64,000 bases of DNA from Nannobrachium achirus (GCA_963921795.1 OY997659.1:19875734-19939733); one strand, 5' to 3'; counted from the stretch's first letter, positions 43,444-55,109 are shown. A program made the numbers and translations. The notes: generated by a model from the letters alone, not told the origin.

Positions 43444-43821
43444 AGGCCTGTCACAATTATTACATAATCATCTAATCGCAATTATTTGACATAATCGCAA
43501 TTGTTTTGTCATAATCGTCATAATCGTTTACATGTTGAAAAATGTTCATGTATTTTCAAACATTTTCAAAAATAGTTGAAATAGTAGATCTACAAGCTCA
43601 CAACGTGTCGCAATGTCCTTTTTTTTGTATAAAGTAATTTCTTTGAATATATGTTGAATATAATTATGTTTCATAGATATCTGCCATGTGCAACGTCAAA
43701 GCCTAAAAGCCAAATTTAAATGTAGGAATTGTCAACGACAAACACAGAATTAAATTGTTAATCGCATTTATTTGAGGGACAATTAATCGTCATGTAAAAT
43801 GTCATAATCGTGACAGCCCTA
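43444..43821. mobile_element. hAT MITE (TAGGSCTGTCACRATTAT ends) with half module
   Basis: TAGGCCTGTCACAATTATTA and ...ATAATCGTGACAGCCCTA are inverted ends. Flanks CTCCGAAGG and CTCCAAAGG agree at 8 of 9 bases. The body repeats CATAATCG units. At 43558-43610 lies the left side of the palindromic module (ATAGTAGATCTACAAGCTCA, CAACGTGTCGCAATG), cut before its right arm. Confidence 0.8.
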
Positions 43822-43826
43822 CTCCA

Positions 43827-43910
43827 AAGGAGTGGACAAATGGAACAAAAATGTACCCTTTTACGGGTCCATTTGGTTCCATTTGTCCACTCCTCGAGAG
43901 TTGAGCGGTG
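43827..43910. repeat. Repeat P, copy 2
   Basis: AGGAGTGGACAAATGGAACA is opposed by GGTCCATTTGGTTCCATTTG then TCCACTCCT. A clear palindrome of about 70 bp. Confidence 0.6.
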
Positions 43911-43951
43911 AACTCTGACTGTGTGGGAATCAGAGGAGCAGCAGCGTGGTC

Positions 43952-44392
43952 CAGGCACGTGCACACAGACATCAAAGGGGGCTTGAGCCCCTGCCCTCTT
44001 ATCTGTCTGTAAAAAGTGCCCTCTCCAGACCACGAATGAAGTTTTACTATGGTGAAAGAAATGCAAATGCCCTCTCCATGCCATACCTGAAGGCAGCATT
44101 CAAGAGAATTGCCTTGTCCAAACTCTCCTGAACTTGAATGCAGCATCTTATGTAGAAAGAATTGCCCTCTCTGTGTAGAAATCCTTGTCGTACGTCACAT
44201 CTCCAGTACTGACTTGATCATTAGTTCAGTGTGGTATCAAGTACCGAAAATAGACGACCTCCAAGCTCACAATGCGTCGCATGTAGCACGACGTGATGTG
44301 AGCTTGGAGGTCTGCTGTTTTCGATATTTTCACCAAAAGGCCGTTTTATAATTTGCAGCCCTTGCCTCTCTAACATTCTCTGCACGTCCCTG
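43952..44392 (+). mobile_element. 441-bp hAT family G element with perfect 8-bp duplication and module
   Basis: Ends CAGGCACGTGCA...TGCACGTCCCTG; GCGTGGTC occurs exactly on both sides (43944-43951, 44393-44400). The module (44243-44326) has the GACCTCC variant in both arms: GAAAATAGACGACCTCCAAG and GAGCTTGGAGGTCTGCTGTT. Non-coding. Confidence 0.9.
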
Positions 44393-44399
44393 GCGTGGT

Positions 44400-46040
44400 C
44401 CACGGTGCGTGGATGTTGGATGCGCCGCAGAGAGAGGCACACTATAACATCACTCCCCAACCTTGTAAATCTGTCAGCGCCGTCTTCTCTCGTTTTCGCT
44501 CCACCTGTCCAAGATATGGCCACCTGACCCAACTTCTGAAGAAGTTAAGGCATAAAGTTAAGGCATTCTTGGGAGGGGAGGTTATTTATTGGCGAGCGGA
44601 GGGAGACTATAGAGAGGTGGGAGAGACAGATAGCGACAGAGAGAGACAGAGAAAGAGAGAATGATGTGATTCACCTTCATTGCAGAAACTGTATTTAACA
44701 GTTAAGCTTGGTACAAGCATTAGTTATTTGTGTTATTGTTATGTTTGTTTGTTGGTTTGTAATTTGTATTGGTAGTGTATTTAGTTTTGGACATTATGAT
44801 TATTACTTAAATTAAAAAATATGAATAAAAACAGAAAACAGAAGAAAAGCAAAGTTTTCATGCTTATCAAGGGTGGGGGAAAATATGTTGATAAAGAACT
44901 GGCATCAGTGGAGTGTGTGTGTTCTCATATTGATGCTGCGTTGACAGGTTTTACCATTTTGCTTCAGCTCAGCTGATGGAAACGTGACTAATTCAAATCC
45001 ACTCTTACGTCATCTGAAAAGCTCAGGCCTGTTTGACTGAATCTGGGCGGAAAGGCATGGAGTAACCTCCTGTTACCCGGCTACCAGGGAAAACATGGCA
45101 GAGCGGCCCTTTCACCGTCAGCTCTGAGGCCCTCGTTTCACCTCTCACCTTTGGAGCTGGGAAGGCTCTCCGTTCACACAGCATGTCACACATCCGCATG
45201 CAGTGCCAGCTTCCATTCTGCGAGAGCAAAGAGGTAAAGCTTCCTGCTACGATACATTGACAACGTTGACGCGTGCTGTCTTCAACGCGCTTGAAGCATG
45301 GAGTTCAACATTGGTGAACTTTGCCAGGGGGGGCAGCCAGTCGTTGACCCCACTTTTTTTTGGCAGGCCTTTGGCTTGTAGCTTTCTTTCAGTGAGCCAA
45401 CCACTCCAAAGTAAAGGGCCGCTTATAGTTCCGTACATTCGATTTTGTGTACGTTTTGGGTGAGAGAGCACATACGTTAATTATGTCGTAATGCATAGTT
45501 CATCTACGTTATGTGCGGTAGCCCCCATCTCTCGAATCTGGTGATTAATCAATAACCAACAGGATTTATCTACATAATGTCTACATAAAATGGAAACTAT
45601 GATGGGGTCTTTTTCAACATAATGTATTAGGCTAGACTCCATCGAGGCTCACTGCCGTTTTCACTTTACCATGGGCACGCCACAGAGCTTTCCATATTTG
45701 TACCGGTACCATAGAGGTATGGTTGATATTTACAGATGTTGAAGAACGACATCTTTCCACTCTTTTTGCAGAGGAAAAGTAATTTTCGCCACCACGGTTG
45801 ACAAAAGTTCGCCACGGGTAGTTCATGCGTACGTACGTTTTAATCGGTTTTAATCCGTCGGGTTGGGTGTTGTCCGCTAGCCGAAGGACAGGGAGAAAAA
45901 ACGGACACCAAACGGACCAAACATAATAAATCTCTCTCCCCCTACATTTCTAGGGTAGACCGGCGGTCCTTATGTATTACTATGCGTGAAACAAACTATA
46001 CACAATGGAAAACTAGAGCCACTGGCCACTACCCGTAAAT
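44400..46040. other. Interval without a recognised gene
   Basis: No repeat family from the rest of the window and no defensible exon. Small GA-rich patch at 44610-44660. Confidence 0.4.
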
Positions 46041-46054
46041 GTAGGCATCTAACG

Positions 46055-46258
46055 CAGTGTATCTCAAACTTTCAAATTTCAAGGTCTCCCCTTAACTCTG
46101 ATCGTGTACAAATGAAAACAAATGAACCCGTTAGGGAACCCGTTAGGGTTCATTTCGTTCCATTTTGTACACTGTCAGAGTTACATACTTGAATGGGTCA
46201 ATTTAGACCCCCCTAAAGGAACCCACAGAGTCCCCGGAATTCACTTTGAGAACAAGTG
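46055..46258 (+). mobile_element. 204-bp hAT-like MITE carrying repeat P
   Basis: CAGTGTATCTCAAACTTTCA and ...CACTTTGAGAACAAGTG are inverted ends, flanked by ATCTAACG / GTCTAACG (7 of 8). Inside, GTGTACAAATG...CATTTTGTACAC (repeat P, 46084-46185) is inserted at the point where the sibling at 62161-62275 reads simply AACTCAGAGTT. Confidence 0.75.
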
Positions 46259-46259
46259 G

Positions 46260-47740
46260 TCTAACGCCTAAAGCGCTGGCTTAATGTGTGACCATACCCT
46301 TGGGGCGAGCATTGTAGATCTATTCTTTTTTTGTTAAGCGACACTCTCACACTATGGAGTGGCTGTTAGGCTTTAGTGCTCCTGGCTGCAGGACGTTTTT
46401 TTATTTTTCAAGGAGAAGTCTGTATTACCGATTTGGATGCTGCTATACTTCCCCCCCTCCTCCTCCATCCAACCCCCGAGACTTTAAAATGAAACACCCC
46501 GAGGCCACGCCGCTGTGCGCGCAACAACACAGCAACGCCACGTTCTCTCTCTGAAGCCTCCCCTCCCCTCCCACCTCTCCTCTCTCTCTCAAAGTCCAGA
46601 GTTAACACTCATGCTTTCCATTTGCCATCCGATATTGCTGATTTTTAAGGGTTTTCATGCTTTGTTGTATCAAACATAAGTTGTGTAAAACTAACGGCGG
46701 CGCCACTTTGATTTCACCAAACGTGTTTTTTTTTTTTTTTTGTCCCCCCGTCACCCCGGGTCTATTTTTCAGAGAGGAGGGACGGGCTGCTTCAGAGGCA
46801 GTGCCGAGGCCTGCGGCCTGCCTGTGCGGTGCGGGGGCGTACGTAGCGCGGAGCATGTGACGCTCATCTTTCTGCTATTAGAAAAAAGGAGAAGAGTTGA
46901 TTGGCAGCTTTCAGCAGCAACTGGAGGGGCGGGGTCTGAGGACTTACTTTGGCTACATCCATTCCACACACATGTACACACAGTGATGTGTGTGTGCGCA
47001 ACACACACGCAAAACATGTGCATGCACTCATACGCAACAATCATACACACATGCATGTGCAATGCATACTTGCCCGAGCTGACTGTTCGAGAAAAAAATA
47101 AAGGCTACGATTTGTCCAGATTTCATCTGAAAGGGAAAATGAAAGTTTAGCATCTAGTAATGCATAACAAATCCTCAGTTCTCCCTGCCAAACCATACAA
47201 TCAAAGCTCGCCGCTTTAGACAAAAACAACTGTGGCCTTTTCATTGGAAAGCCCTGCTATTTTTTCCAAAGTCCCTTTTGGCAGTATATGGACCGGCACA
47301 AAGAAAGGCAAGGGTCCTGAGGTCACTCACACTCTAACGTGGCATCGATGATGCAGTTTGACCTCTGACTCTATAACGGTGACACGCGTGTGACACCATT
47401 GTCCCTCGTTGGTGGCAGGTTGGCGGTGACTCAGTGTCCGTCATTCAGCGGAGAGAGAGAGACACACTCGCGAGGCTCGTCGCTCCGCACATCTGCTGCG
47501 TATCATTAAATAGAGAAGCCCCAGTAAAAATATTGACTTCCCCACTCCACTCTTTGAGCTAAATATAAATTTCCCCGGTTTGTCGTGAGATCGATTAGAA
47601 CGAGTGAAATGCCGCTGCTTGTCTCTGTGCCTTTATGTGCAGCTGTGGCAAACGGACTGTGACTGTGATTTTCACCAGGCTGTGGACAAGATGTACACAC
47701 AATGTATACTCCATCACGCAACAGTGTCGCCTGCCAAAAA
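46260..47740. other. Interval without a recognised gene; possible conserved patch 47270-47620
   Basis: Mixed composition. The 47270-47620 part has no repeat words and includes GTATCATTAAATAGAG and AGCTAAATATAAATTTCCCC. Open frames are below 140 codons and featureless. Confidence 0.25.
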
Positions 47741-47744
47741 AAGA

Positions 47745-47990
47745 ACGTATCTACAAGTTAACAATGCGTCTGGCATGCGACACCGTCGTACCGTGGAGTA
47801 TAAATTAGATTGATGCAATCCGCCGACAATTCTCTCTACAAATAGAATCACAAGAAGTCCCTCAGAGCTCCATACTGCGTCCATTTCTTTTTTTTTTCTC
47901 TACTCCAAATCATCACCAAAACCTGACGATCTACAAGCTCTACTATGCGTTGCAACCTGGCGCAAAGTGAGCTTGCGTATCAGCTATTCC
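47745..47990. repeat. Repeat H end and diverged palindromic module
   Basis: CGTATCTACAAGTTAACAAT then ACCGTCGTACCGTGGAGTAT (compare 34826-34860) is followed at 47930-47990 by GACGATCTACAAGCTCTACT and AGTGAGCTTGCGTATCAGCT. Confidence 0.45.
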
Positions 47991-48639
47991 GGGTTCCAAA
48001 TTGGTAACACTTGCCTTCATGTGGTTAAACATAATATATAGGGAACAGGGAAAGGGAAGCTGGATGTGTAAATAAAGTGTAAACCACACTTCCGTTTTAT
48101 TGTTTTTTAAATTACTGTATTACATACTTCCCTTTCAATTCCCTCACTCCTCCACTGGACTTTGACCCTCCCCGAATTATTTCCAGTTATACCACACTGC
48201 ACCACTTTCCGTTGAGGGTATTGGGTTATATTGCTTTTAATGGAACTATTGAGGCACTGACCAGAGTGATTTGTCAACGAGGCGCGCTGGTATTCAGTTT
48301 GGTCATGTCGAAGATTGTTTTGGCTAAAAATGTATCCCTTGTTCCCCGCAATTAAGTGAAAGTAATGTGCATGCATTTCCAATGCACACCAATATTTGGT
48401 CTATTTCCACAAAGAATAGATTAAAACTAAATGAATTCACAGCCGCTGTCGCTCTATGGGTTTCCTTCAAATAAATGAGAACACATTGACAGTATACATT
48501 CAGCATTTTCTAAACATAACTTTGGGCTAAAGGAAAGGAAATCTAACAAACCACAAATCAAAATAGAATGGATAGGCCTATTAATTACATTTCAGTAACA
48601 GTACTGGAAAACATTATCTTCCGTTCATTTCACAGACAC

Positions 48640-48760
48640 TAATAGAAAATTCTACAAGCTCACAACATGTTGCAACATCACACGATGCATTGCAGATCTG
48701 CTATTTTGGCTAAATGTTTGTCCCAGAATATGGACGCTATAGGGTTCATGTGGTTAAACA
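48640..48760 (+). repeat. Repeat C, copy 3 (right half) with module
   Basis: GAAAATTCTACAAGCTCACA, GATGCATTGCAGATCTGCTA, then CAGAATATGGACGCTATAGG and TTCATGTGGTTAAACATA, matching 8960-9035. Confidence 0.55.
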
Positions 48761-48845
48761 TATACTGTATATACAGTATATTACAGTCTCTGCTGTCGGG
48801 AAGAAACCAGCTACAGTAACTCCAACATGTTCATTTTTCAGGAAA

Positions 48846-48849
48846 TGAA

Positions 48850-48873
<24 letters not shown>
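48846..48873. repeat. A-rich run
   Basis: About 25 A residues before AAGAAG; preceded by CTGCTGTCGGGAAGAAACCA, a family A end fragment at 48789-48810. Confidence 0.8.
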
Positions 48874-48880
<7 letters not shown>

Positions 48881-48943
48881 CATATATTATATATTTCTTT
48901 ATACAAAGCAATACTGCCATATATTTATTTAAGGCCCTATATC

Positions 48944-49566
48944 AGGGGTGGGCAACGTTGATGATGGAGAGGGCCACTATATTTCCACACTCACCGAGGG
49001 CCGAAACCTCTTATCTCCGTATTTGAACCTTTTTCGTAATTAGCTCAAAACGTGTCGCTCTGCGACTCGTTTTGAGCTTGTAGATGTGCAATTTTTTGCA
49101 AAATTTTAATTGCAATCCTGAATAATTATTTTGCATTTTTTTTATTGGAGTCCTGGAAAGTAACAGTATTTCATTTCAAATGCATTATAATTATGTTAAC
49201 TAATTATGTTAACTTTATGAACTTAAATACAAATACATTGGACATAAAAAAGAGTAAAAGTCAATACAATTTTAATACTAGTCATCAGGCTACAAATATA
49301 AAGTAGTCTGAAGTAATTAAAACAGGTCTTTTTGCATGTTTGGAATTGTAACAGTTGAAATCAATAATATATCAGTATTCTGATATTAAACTTACGGGGT
49401 GCACTAAGTGAAGGTGGGAGCCGCATGTGGCCCCCGGGCCGCCAATTGCCCATATGCCCTACATATATACTTATAGTGTAAATAGCCTATATGTACAAGC
49501 CCACAGGCCCACTAACATCTGGCATACCGGCCATATGCCCGGTATGCCAGATGCCCGACCACCCCT
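48944..49566. mobile_element. ~620-bp hAT-like element (CAGGGGTGGGCAAC) with nested A/module remnant
   Basis: CAGGGGTGGGCAACGTTGAT and GAGAGGGCCAC on the left; GCCGCATGTGGCCCCCGGGC and CCACCCCTG on the right. This terminal type is well known for hAT elements. Nested inside are an A-type piece (GCCGAAACCTCTTATCTCCG at about 48993) and a module (49040-49098). Near the right end CATCTGGCATACCGG / CCGGTATGCCAGATG (49516-49530, 49539-49553) forms a perfect 15-bp hairpin. Confidence 0.6.
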
Positions 49567-49569
49567 GGT

Positions 49570-51240
49570 CAAGTTGAAAGTGGTTCGGGTATTAATAGTA
49601 TAATTATTAATGTATTACATTCCACTGTATACGTTACTCCACATGTAAAAAATACTTAAGTCTATATCGCAACACTCGGATAATCCAGCCTATGAGAGAA
49701 AGACGTTACACTTACACCTTCAAAAGCACGTGTTGATTTCAAGACACTGATGGTTCTAATTTGGGAATAACACACATTTTTACAAAGTCAGCCAATTCCT
49801 CAGCATTAAGTGGCGAGCTTTTCCTACTTGACTCGTTTAAAGTTTGATTGTCGCGCCACTCTATCAAAACAACGTCAAAACAAATTCCTCACATGTGCAT
49901 CATACTTGGCTATAAAGTGTACTGCAAGCTAATATGTTAGCATGTTGTACCAACGTGTTGAAAACGGGCACGCGTTGCATTGAGAAGTTGCAGGAGAAAA
50001 AAAAAGTGTTTTCCCCAAAACTTTGACGCAGGGATGTGTTGAATAATACGGCCCGTCCATGTCTTTTGAGCGCGCCCTGACCTCTGCTTTAGCAAGTGGA
50101 ATAAAAACAGAGCCGAAGCTGGCCTGTTAAATCCCAGATGAGAGCGTTCTCTGAGGTAGGCAGTAAAAATGTGAGACGTGCTCACATCGCAGTTGAATCC
50201 CTGGCACTGGCGCCTCCAAATTTTAAATTGGAAATGCTCACACAGCCCAGCGGGCATGATGGCCTCGCCAAAGCGCCTGGTCGGTGTGAGTTGATCCTGG
50301 TGTGTGTGTGTGTGCAGTGCACGTGCATGCGTGCGTGCGTGCCTGTTGATGTTTGTGGGTGAGTGGGCACACATCTTTAATGTGAATGTGGGTTTAGCGT
50401 TGTGTGCATGCGTGGTGGCATGAGTATTGTTGCACCCTATAGCACCATGCAAGCCGCATGCGCCTGTTCACCCACAAACGAGCACGGGCTGCCTGTTAGC
50501 GTCCAACGGCGTCCAAGCTCCAAACCTTGGCAGACAAAACGCAAGAAAGTTGGCCACATGTTAAGTTAAGGTCAAAGGCTGCACACTATCGGCAGATGTA
50601 GACAAACACCAGCGAGTCGAATGTCAGCCAGACAGCCTCTTGCCAGATTGTGATATGTATTGTTTATACGGCGGAGTGCTGTGCAATCGATGCGGTTACG
50701 TAGCCATCGCGCAGGTCTCACTTCTCACTCTCTCTAGACGCCGAACAACCGCCCTTGGCCCCCGTCCCCGAGAGGAATTCTTTTGGAGAAGAGCGCAATT
50801 CGCTTTCTTTTACAGCTGTCCAGAGTTACAGGGGAATGATCCTGGGAACTAGCTGTTTTGAGAGACACGAGTGGTTTGAGTTAGCGTACACAGCACTAAT
50901 TTGGACCTACTGTATGACTGTAGTCAGGAGAGAAAACGTTTGAAGTACGCGAAAGGGGCTTTCTGTTTCTGCAGTGGCACGATTGCACATCCCTCTCACT
51001 GATGCATGCTGGCCGTGTCCTTTTCTTACACTCGAAAACTGGAGGAGAAAAAAAAGAAAGAAAGGAAGAAATCAACGGGCAGTGAGTAAGCGGTTTGGTT
51101 TGATTCTAATTGGCCGAAGTAGTGTATAATTTGCATAATTTGTCAGAGGATGGCGAGGCCCGCGGAGGACTTGATTGGAGACGATGTCACGATGGATTCT
51201 CATTTCACTGGCAAGTGATTGGTGGTGAAGCCTCGCGAAT
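49570..51240. other. Interval without a recognised gene; possible conserved patch 51090-51200
   Basis: Contains a GT/GCGT patch at 50303-50345. At 51100-51150 TTCTAATTGGCCG and ATAATTTGCATAATTTG resemble homeodomain and octamer-type motifs in a non-repetitive stretch. No defensible exon. Confidence 0.25.
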
Positions 51241-51245
51241 GAGAC

Positions 51246-51273
51246 CACCCCCCCCCCCCCCCCCCCTCCCCCC
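51246..51273. repeat. Poly(C) run
   Basis: About 20 consecutive C residues followed by TCCCCCCC. Similar C runs occur at 56888-56905. Confidence 0.9.
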
Positions 51274-51419
51274 ACCAGGACAGGATGAAATGTCTTTGGA
51301 TGATGAGCACGAATGGATGACAGAACGAAAGCTCTTCTCCTTTAGTAGAAAGAGAGAAGACATGGGAGCGAGGAGAGGGGAGAGAGAGAGAGAATGAGAG
51401 AAGGATGGGGTGCACTGTT

Positions 51420-51680
51420 TTCATTGTTATCACGGTCTTATTTCATGGAGGCATTAAATAAAAAAGGCTCTGTCTTCTCAGCGTTGTGAAAGCATCATTC
51501 CAGAGCATTTATAGAACACTCTGAAATAAGAAGAGTCACACGACACATTCAAGCCTTTCAAGTCTTTTTCTTCTACAGTTTTTTGATGTCTTCTGAGTTG
51601 TCCTGAGGCAGGTTCAAATATTCACCCCAATAAAAAGGGGTTTTATTAAGCCAGCCAAGAGGACACAGAGTTTAAGGCGG
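51420..51680. other. Single-copy-looking AT-moderate patch, candidate conserved non-coding sequence
   Basis: GCATTAAATAAAAAAGGC, CATCATTCCAGAGCATTTAT and AATAAAAAGGGGTTTTATTA lie in a stretch that shares nothing with the repeats here. Frames are closed. Composition is the only argument. Confidence 0.2.
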
Positions 51681-51839
51681 CTTGTTAAACGCGTCAAAAG
51701 ATGTTGTTTTTTTCTTTTCCTTCTTTTCTTTCCCTGACGGAAATCTCATTCTCTTATTGTGCAATTTCTCTCCGTTTAAGCACCAGCGTGCTGAACAACA
51801 AAGCAGCACACAATGCCGAAGCGAGTGCGTGAGAGGGAG

Positions 51840-51959
51840 TGACAGAGAACACATTATGCCGGGGGTGACTGGTGTCAGGGCACACACCATATGCTCTGTG
51901 TCAGCGCAAGGACCCGGGTTCGATTCCGACCTCCTGTCTTGTCTTGTCTTGTCTTGTCT

Positions 51960-51997
<38 letters not shown>
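51840..51997 (+). repeat. Possible tRNA-derived SINE head with (TGTCT)n and (CT)n tail
   Basis: GGGGGTGACTGGTGTCAGGG ... GACCCGGGTTCGATTCCGAC contains a perfect B-box (GGTTCGATTCC). The acceptor-like ends pair partly. A (TGTCT)5 tract (51931-51955) and a CT run follow. Confidence 0.4.
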
Positions 51998-52002
<5 letters not shown>

Positions 52003-52073
52003 GGTAGAAATATATATATTGAAAGAAAGATACACCTATGATATGCTAACCTCCTTGGCATTACATAAACATC

Positions 52074-52298
52074 TTAAAGGGGAGAACCACCCATTTTCAA
52101 TTTTGGGGTTTGGCTTGCAAAGTACGCCGTGATGACATCATCACGGCGTACTCTGCAAGCCAAACCGCCCAATCAATCCTCCAGTTCTAGGCAACACAGA
52201 ATTGGGGGACTTTTTTTCTTATTTCCACATAACAACTCAAAGGTACAGTATTATTAATGACATAGTTCAATGTTGAAAATGGGTGGTTCTCCCATTTA
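52074..52298. mobile_element. TTAA-type MITE with GGGAGAACCACCCATTTTCA ends
   Basis: The ends match inversely over about 22 bp. TTAA precedes the left end; the right border (TTTAG) has decayed. Inside, GCTTGCA-AGTACGCCGTGATGA and its inverse form a second hairpin at 52113-52162. Confidence 0.75.
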
Positions 52299-52394
52299 GC
52301 TGTGTGACAATCCTTATTTTTCATTCATTGACTGAGGAAGCTCAAGTCATTTGATACCCACGTTAAAGCTGCAAGCTGCAATGTAATGCCTCAA

Positions 52395-52487
52395 CTCTTA
52401 GTGCTTGTCAGGGTGGAGGCCTAAGGGGGTCCCCAGGTAAAATATGATTATTTTGGGGGGCGCGGCCTGAAAAGGTTGAGAACCACT
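52395..52487 (-). repeat. hAT-like end, minus strand
   Basis: On the minus strand CCAGTGGTTCTCAACCTTTT, CCCAAAATAATCATATTTTA, GACAAGCACTAAGAG: same as 4532-4620 in opposite orientation. Confidence 0.6.
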
Positions 52488-52527
52488 GGCTGGGACAGTG
52501 CAACAGGTGGATGTGTCCTGTCTAGAA

Positions 52528-52722
52528 CAGTGGATCTCAAACCTTTTAACGGCAAGGACACCCAAATTGATATACCAGTACATTTTGACCCCCATCGGAG
52601 AAGGTGTTGTGCTTGCCCCGGAACCCCTAGAAGAGAAGATATGTTCAAATATTATCAAAAATGGCAGATATATATACGAGCTCGCAGCGTGTCACTTTGT
52701 GCCACGCTGTGACACAAAGCTG
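52528..52722 (+). repeat. hAT-like repeat B joined to a module
   Basis: CAGTGGATCTCAAACCTTTT, AAGGACACCCAAATTGATAT, then TCAAAAATGGCAGATATATA and GAGCTCGCAGCGTGTCAC. The right module arm is lost. Confidence 0.55.
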
Positions 52723-53569
52723 GCGCACAACTTCAAAGAGCTTGAGGAGGCCGTGGATGCCCAACACAGCATCACCAACATTAACCAACCAACACATACC
52801 TGGGGAATGCCCGGCCTATAGGACACACAACCCAACATGAAGACGCCATGCACACAAACAATCACACATGCTTGTCCTGCACGACCACTGACACGTGCAA
52901 ACAATAATGCGCCGAAGAAAATGATCCACACGCGGGGGAAAATCGGCAATAATCCAAGTAAATAATAAAGAGTCCAGAGTTCTTGAACAAGCCACGTCTA
53001 GTCCTAATGAGGCTGCAGCTAAAACCCTGTTAATCAACTTGCATGGTAACTCTGAAAGTACGCATGCAAATTAAACTCTGGTCCCTTTGGTACCATTTAA
53101 GTGAACTACACAGAGGGTTTTATTGTGTACCACTTGTAACCAACCAATATAATGTGTTTACGAGCAGGATTGTGGACCCCTAGCATTCCTATTCTGGGGC
53201 AAAACATTAGGCAAAAACAGATCGGCATGTGATGTTGTGGGGGAAAAGGAAGGGGCTTAATCCGTCCCTGGGATTGAGCTGTTAGGGCGCTGGGCTCCCC
53301 GGTGTGAAAGAGAGCAAAGGCAGGGGGAAGAGCGCATCACAGCTCAGTTGACTTTCCCTGGTGCATGAAATGAAAAGGTAAAATAGGTAGTTTGAAAACA
53401 AGCAACAAGTTAAAGAGTGCTTTAACGCTGGGCCAATCTCATAAACAGAATACTGAGGCACGGCACGCTTACGGACTAGCATGACCTCACACCTCACAAT
53501 TCACAACAATTGGTAGAAAGACATCTATGACCGTGAGTCATACAAGCCTGTCACAGTGTGTGCGTGCGT

Positions 53570-53571
<2 letters not shown>

Positions 53572-53655
<84 letters not shown>
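53572..53655. repeat. (GT)n microsatellite, ~84 bp
   Basis: Pure GT run. Confidence 0.97.
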
Positions 53656-53658
<3 letters not shown>

Positions 53659-53726
53659 TGCTGGGGGACACAAGGAAACAACATCCCCCCGTTGTTGACA
53701 CGAATTACACCATCAGTCCCTCCTTG

Positions 53727-53730
<4 letters not shown>

Positions 53731-53813
<83 letters not shown>
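53731..53813. repeat. (GT)n microsatellite, ~83 bp
   Basis: Pure GT run, 75 bp after the previous one. Confidence 0.97.
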
Positions 53814-53815
<2 letters not shown>

Positions 53816-54224
53816 GTGACTTTTCCACAACACCATCCCATCCATCCATTGTTAAACGTGAAACAAACCGACCGCTGGCTGCGTAGCATGGATTGAATCA
53901 TGAGAGGGCCTAAAATGGCGTGACTGCGGGCCGTGAGTTATGCTCAGATCTCTCCCAGACATCAAACGCGCTGGACGTCCATCAGTCAGGCGCTACACAA
54001 CATTTTACAGCCATTGATGTGTTTCCTCGCTTCCCTCTCTCTGCTCTCTTGGCTCCAGGAACAATGGCTTCCACTGACACTGGAGGATACAACGCTTTAC
54101 ACACACTCAGGACAAGACATGTTAGTCATGTTCCCAACGAGCTATAGGAGGATCTTCAACACAGCAACGACATGGGAGTGACACACTTATTAACGGGAAC
54201 GCATTATTACGCAATATTTTATGC

Positions 54225-54320
54225 TTTAACGATTGAAAAATAGCAGATCTACAAGCGTCGGTGCTGCGCTGCGAGCTTGTATATCTGCTATTTTTCAATA
54301 GCTAAAGTATCAAATAATTC
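54225..54320. repeat. Palindromic module with extended arms
   Basis: ATGCTTTAACGATTGAAAAA then TAGCAGATCTACAAGC on the left; GCTTGTATATCTGCTATTTT then TCAATAGCTAAAGTAT on the right. The symmetry reaches past the usual GAAAATAGC boundary, as in element E. Confidence 0.75.
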
Positions 54321-54414
54321 CAGGTTTTAATGGGGTAAAGTAAAGAGCTTCACTTTGTCAAGTTGGAGCAAATGTGTGCTTATAGCAAAAAATACATTTT
54401 TTTGGTCTAATAAG

Positions 54415-54520
<106 letters not shown>

Positions 54521-54635
54521 GCGTGTGTGTGATATTGATTGATAAAACACTGGTCCATCATTTTGAGTATGTACATTTAGCCAACATATCCGGCAAACCA
54601 GCTACCAAACTCGCTGTATGATGGTGTCACGCAGC

Positions 54636-54720
54636 TAAAGTAGCCGATCTACAAACTCACTTGATTGATTGGCTTGTCGATGTACTATTTTCACACCAGG
54701 GTGAATTTGGTTAATTAATA
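54636..54720. repeat. Palindromic module, diverged
   Basis: AGCTAAAGTAGCCGATCTAC then CTTGTCGATGTACTATTTTC. Confidence 0.5.
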
Positions 54721-54754
54721 TACTGTATACTCACTGTGTGAACATTAGGTTCAC

Positions 54755-55108
54755 TTAGCTTAGAGAGAGATGAAACAGGGACCCACACTACATATTGTAT
54801 AAAATGATGTTCCAGACTAAACCTTTTCATAGATTTCATACAGTAGAGAGCTCCATAGACTTGTTAGACAGCACTGTCTATCATCAGAGTTAACACAACA
54901 CTTGTTTGTTTACACATTATCTTTTCTATAAATATGTTGGATTCATGCTAATGGGTAACAACTTAAACCCTCGATACCAAAACCTCCATAACTAAACTCT
55001 TTGGCGAAAATAGACAATTTACCAAGCTCACGACGCCTCACCAGTGCGAGGCATTGGGAGCTTCTAGACAGGGCAGCCCCCCTGTAGTAACTCTGAGGAC
55101 CCCCTAGG
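54755..55108 (+). mobile_element. Repeat C, copy 2, interrupted by a hAT-like insertion
   Basis: AGAGAGAGATGAAACAGGGA, AACCTTTTCATAGATTTCAT, GACAGCAC, module at 55012-55068, TAGTAACTCTGAGGACCCCC. The family continues after the insertion with CAGACCCC at 55430. Confidence 0.65.
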
Positions 55109-55109
55109 C

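Noticed and set aside
46740-47150. 136-codon plus-strand frame
   Set aside because: No recognisable domain, mixed composition, CA-rich middle; nothing but length supports it.
49937-50452. 171-codon minus-strand frame
   Set aside because: Half of it is GT/CA-rich His-Thr sequence; the remaining part matches no family I know and has no splice context.
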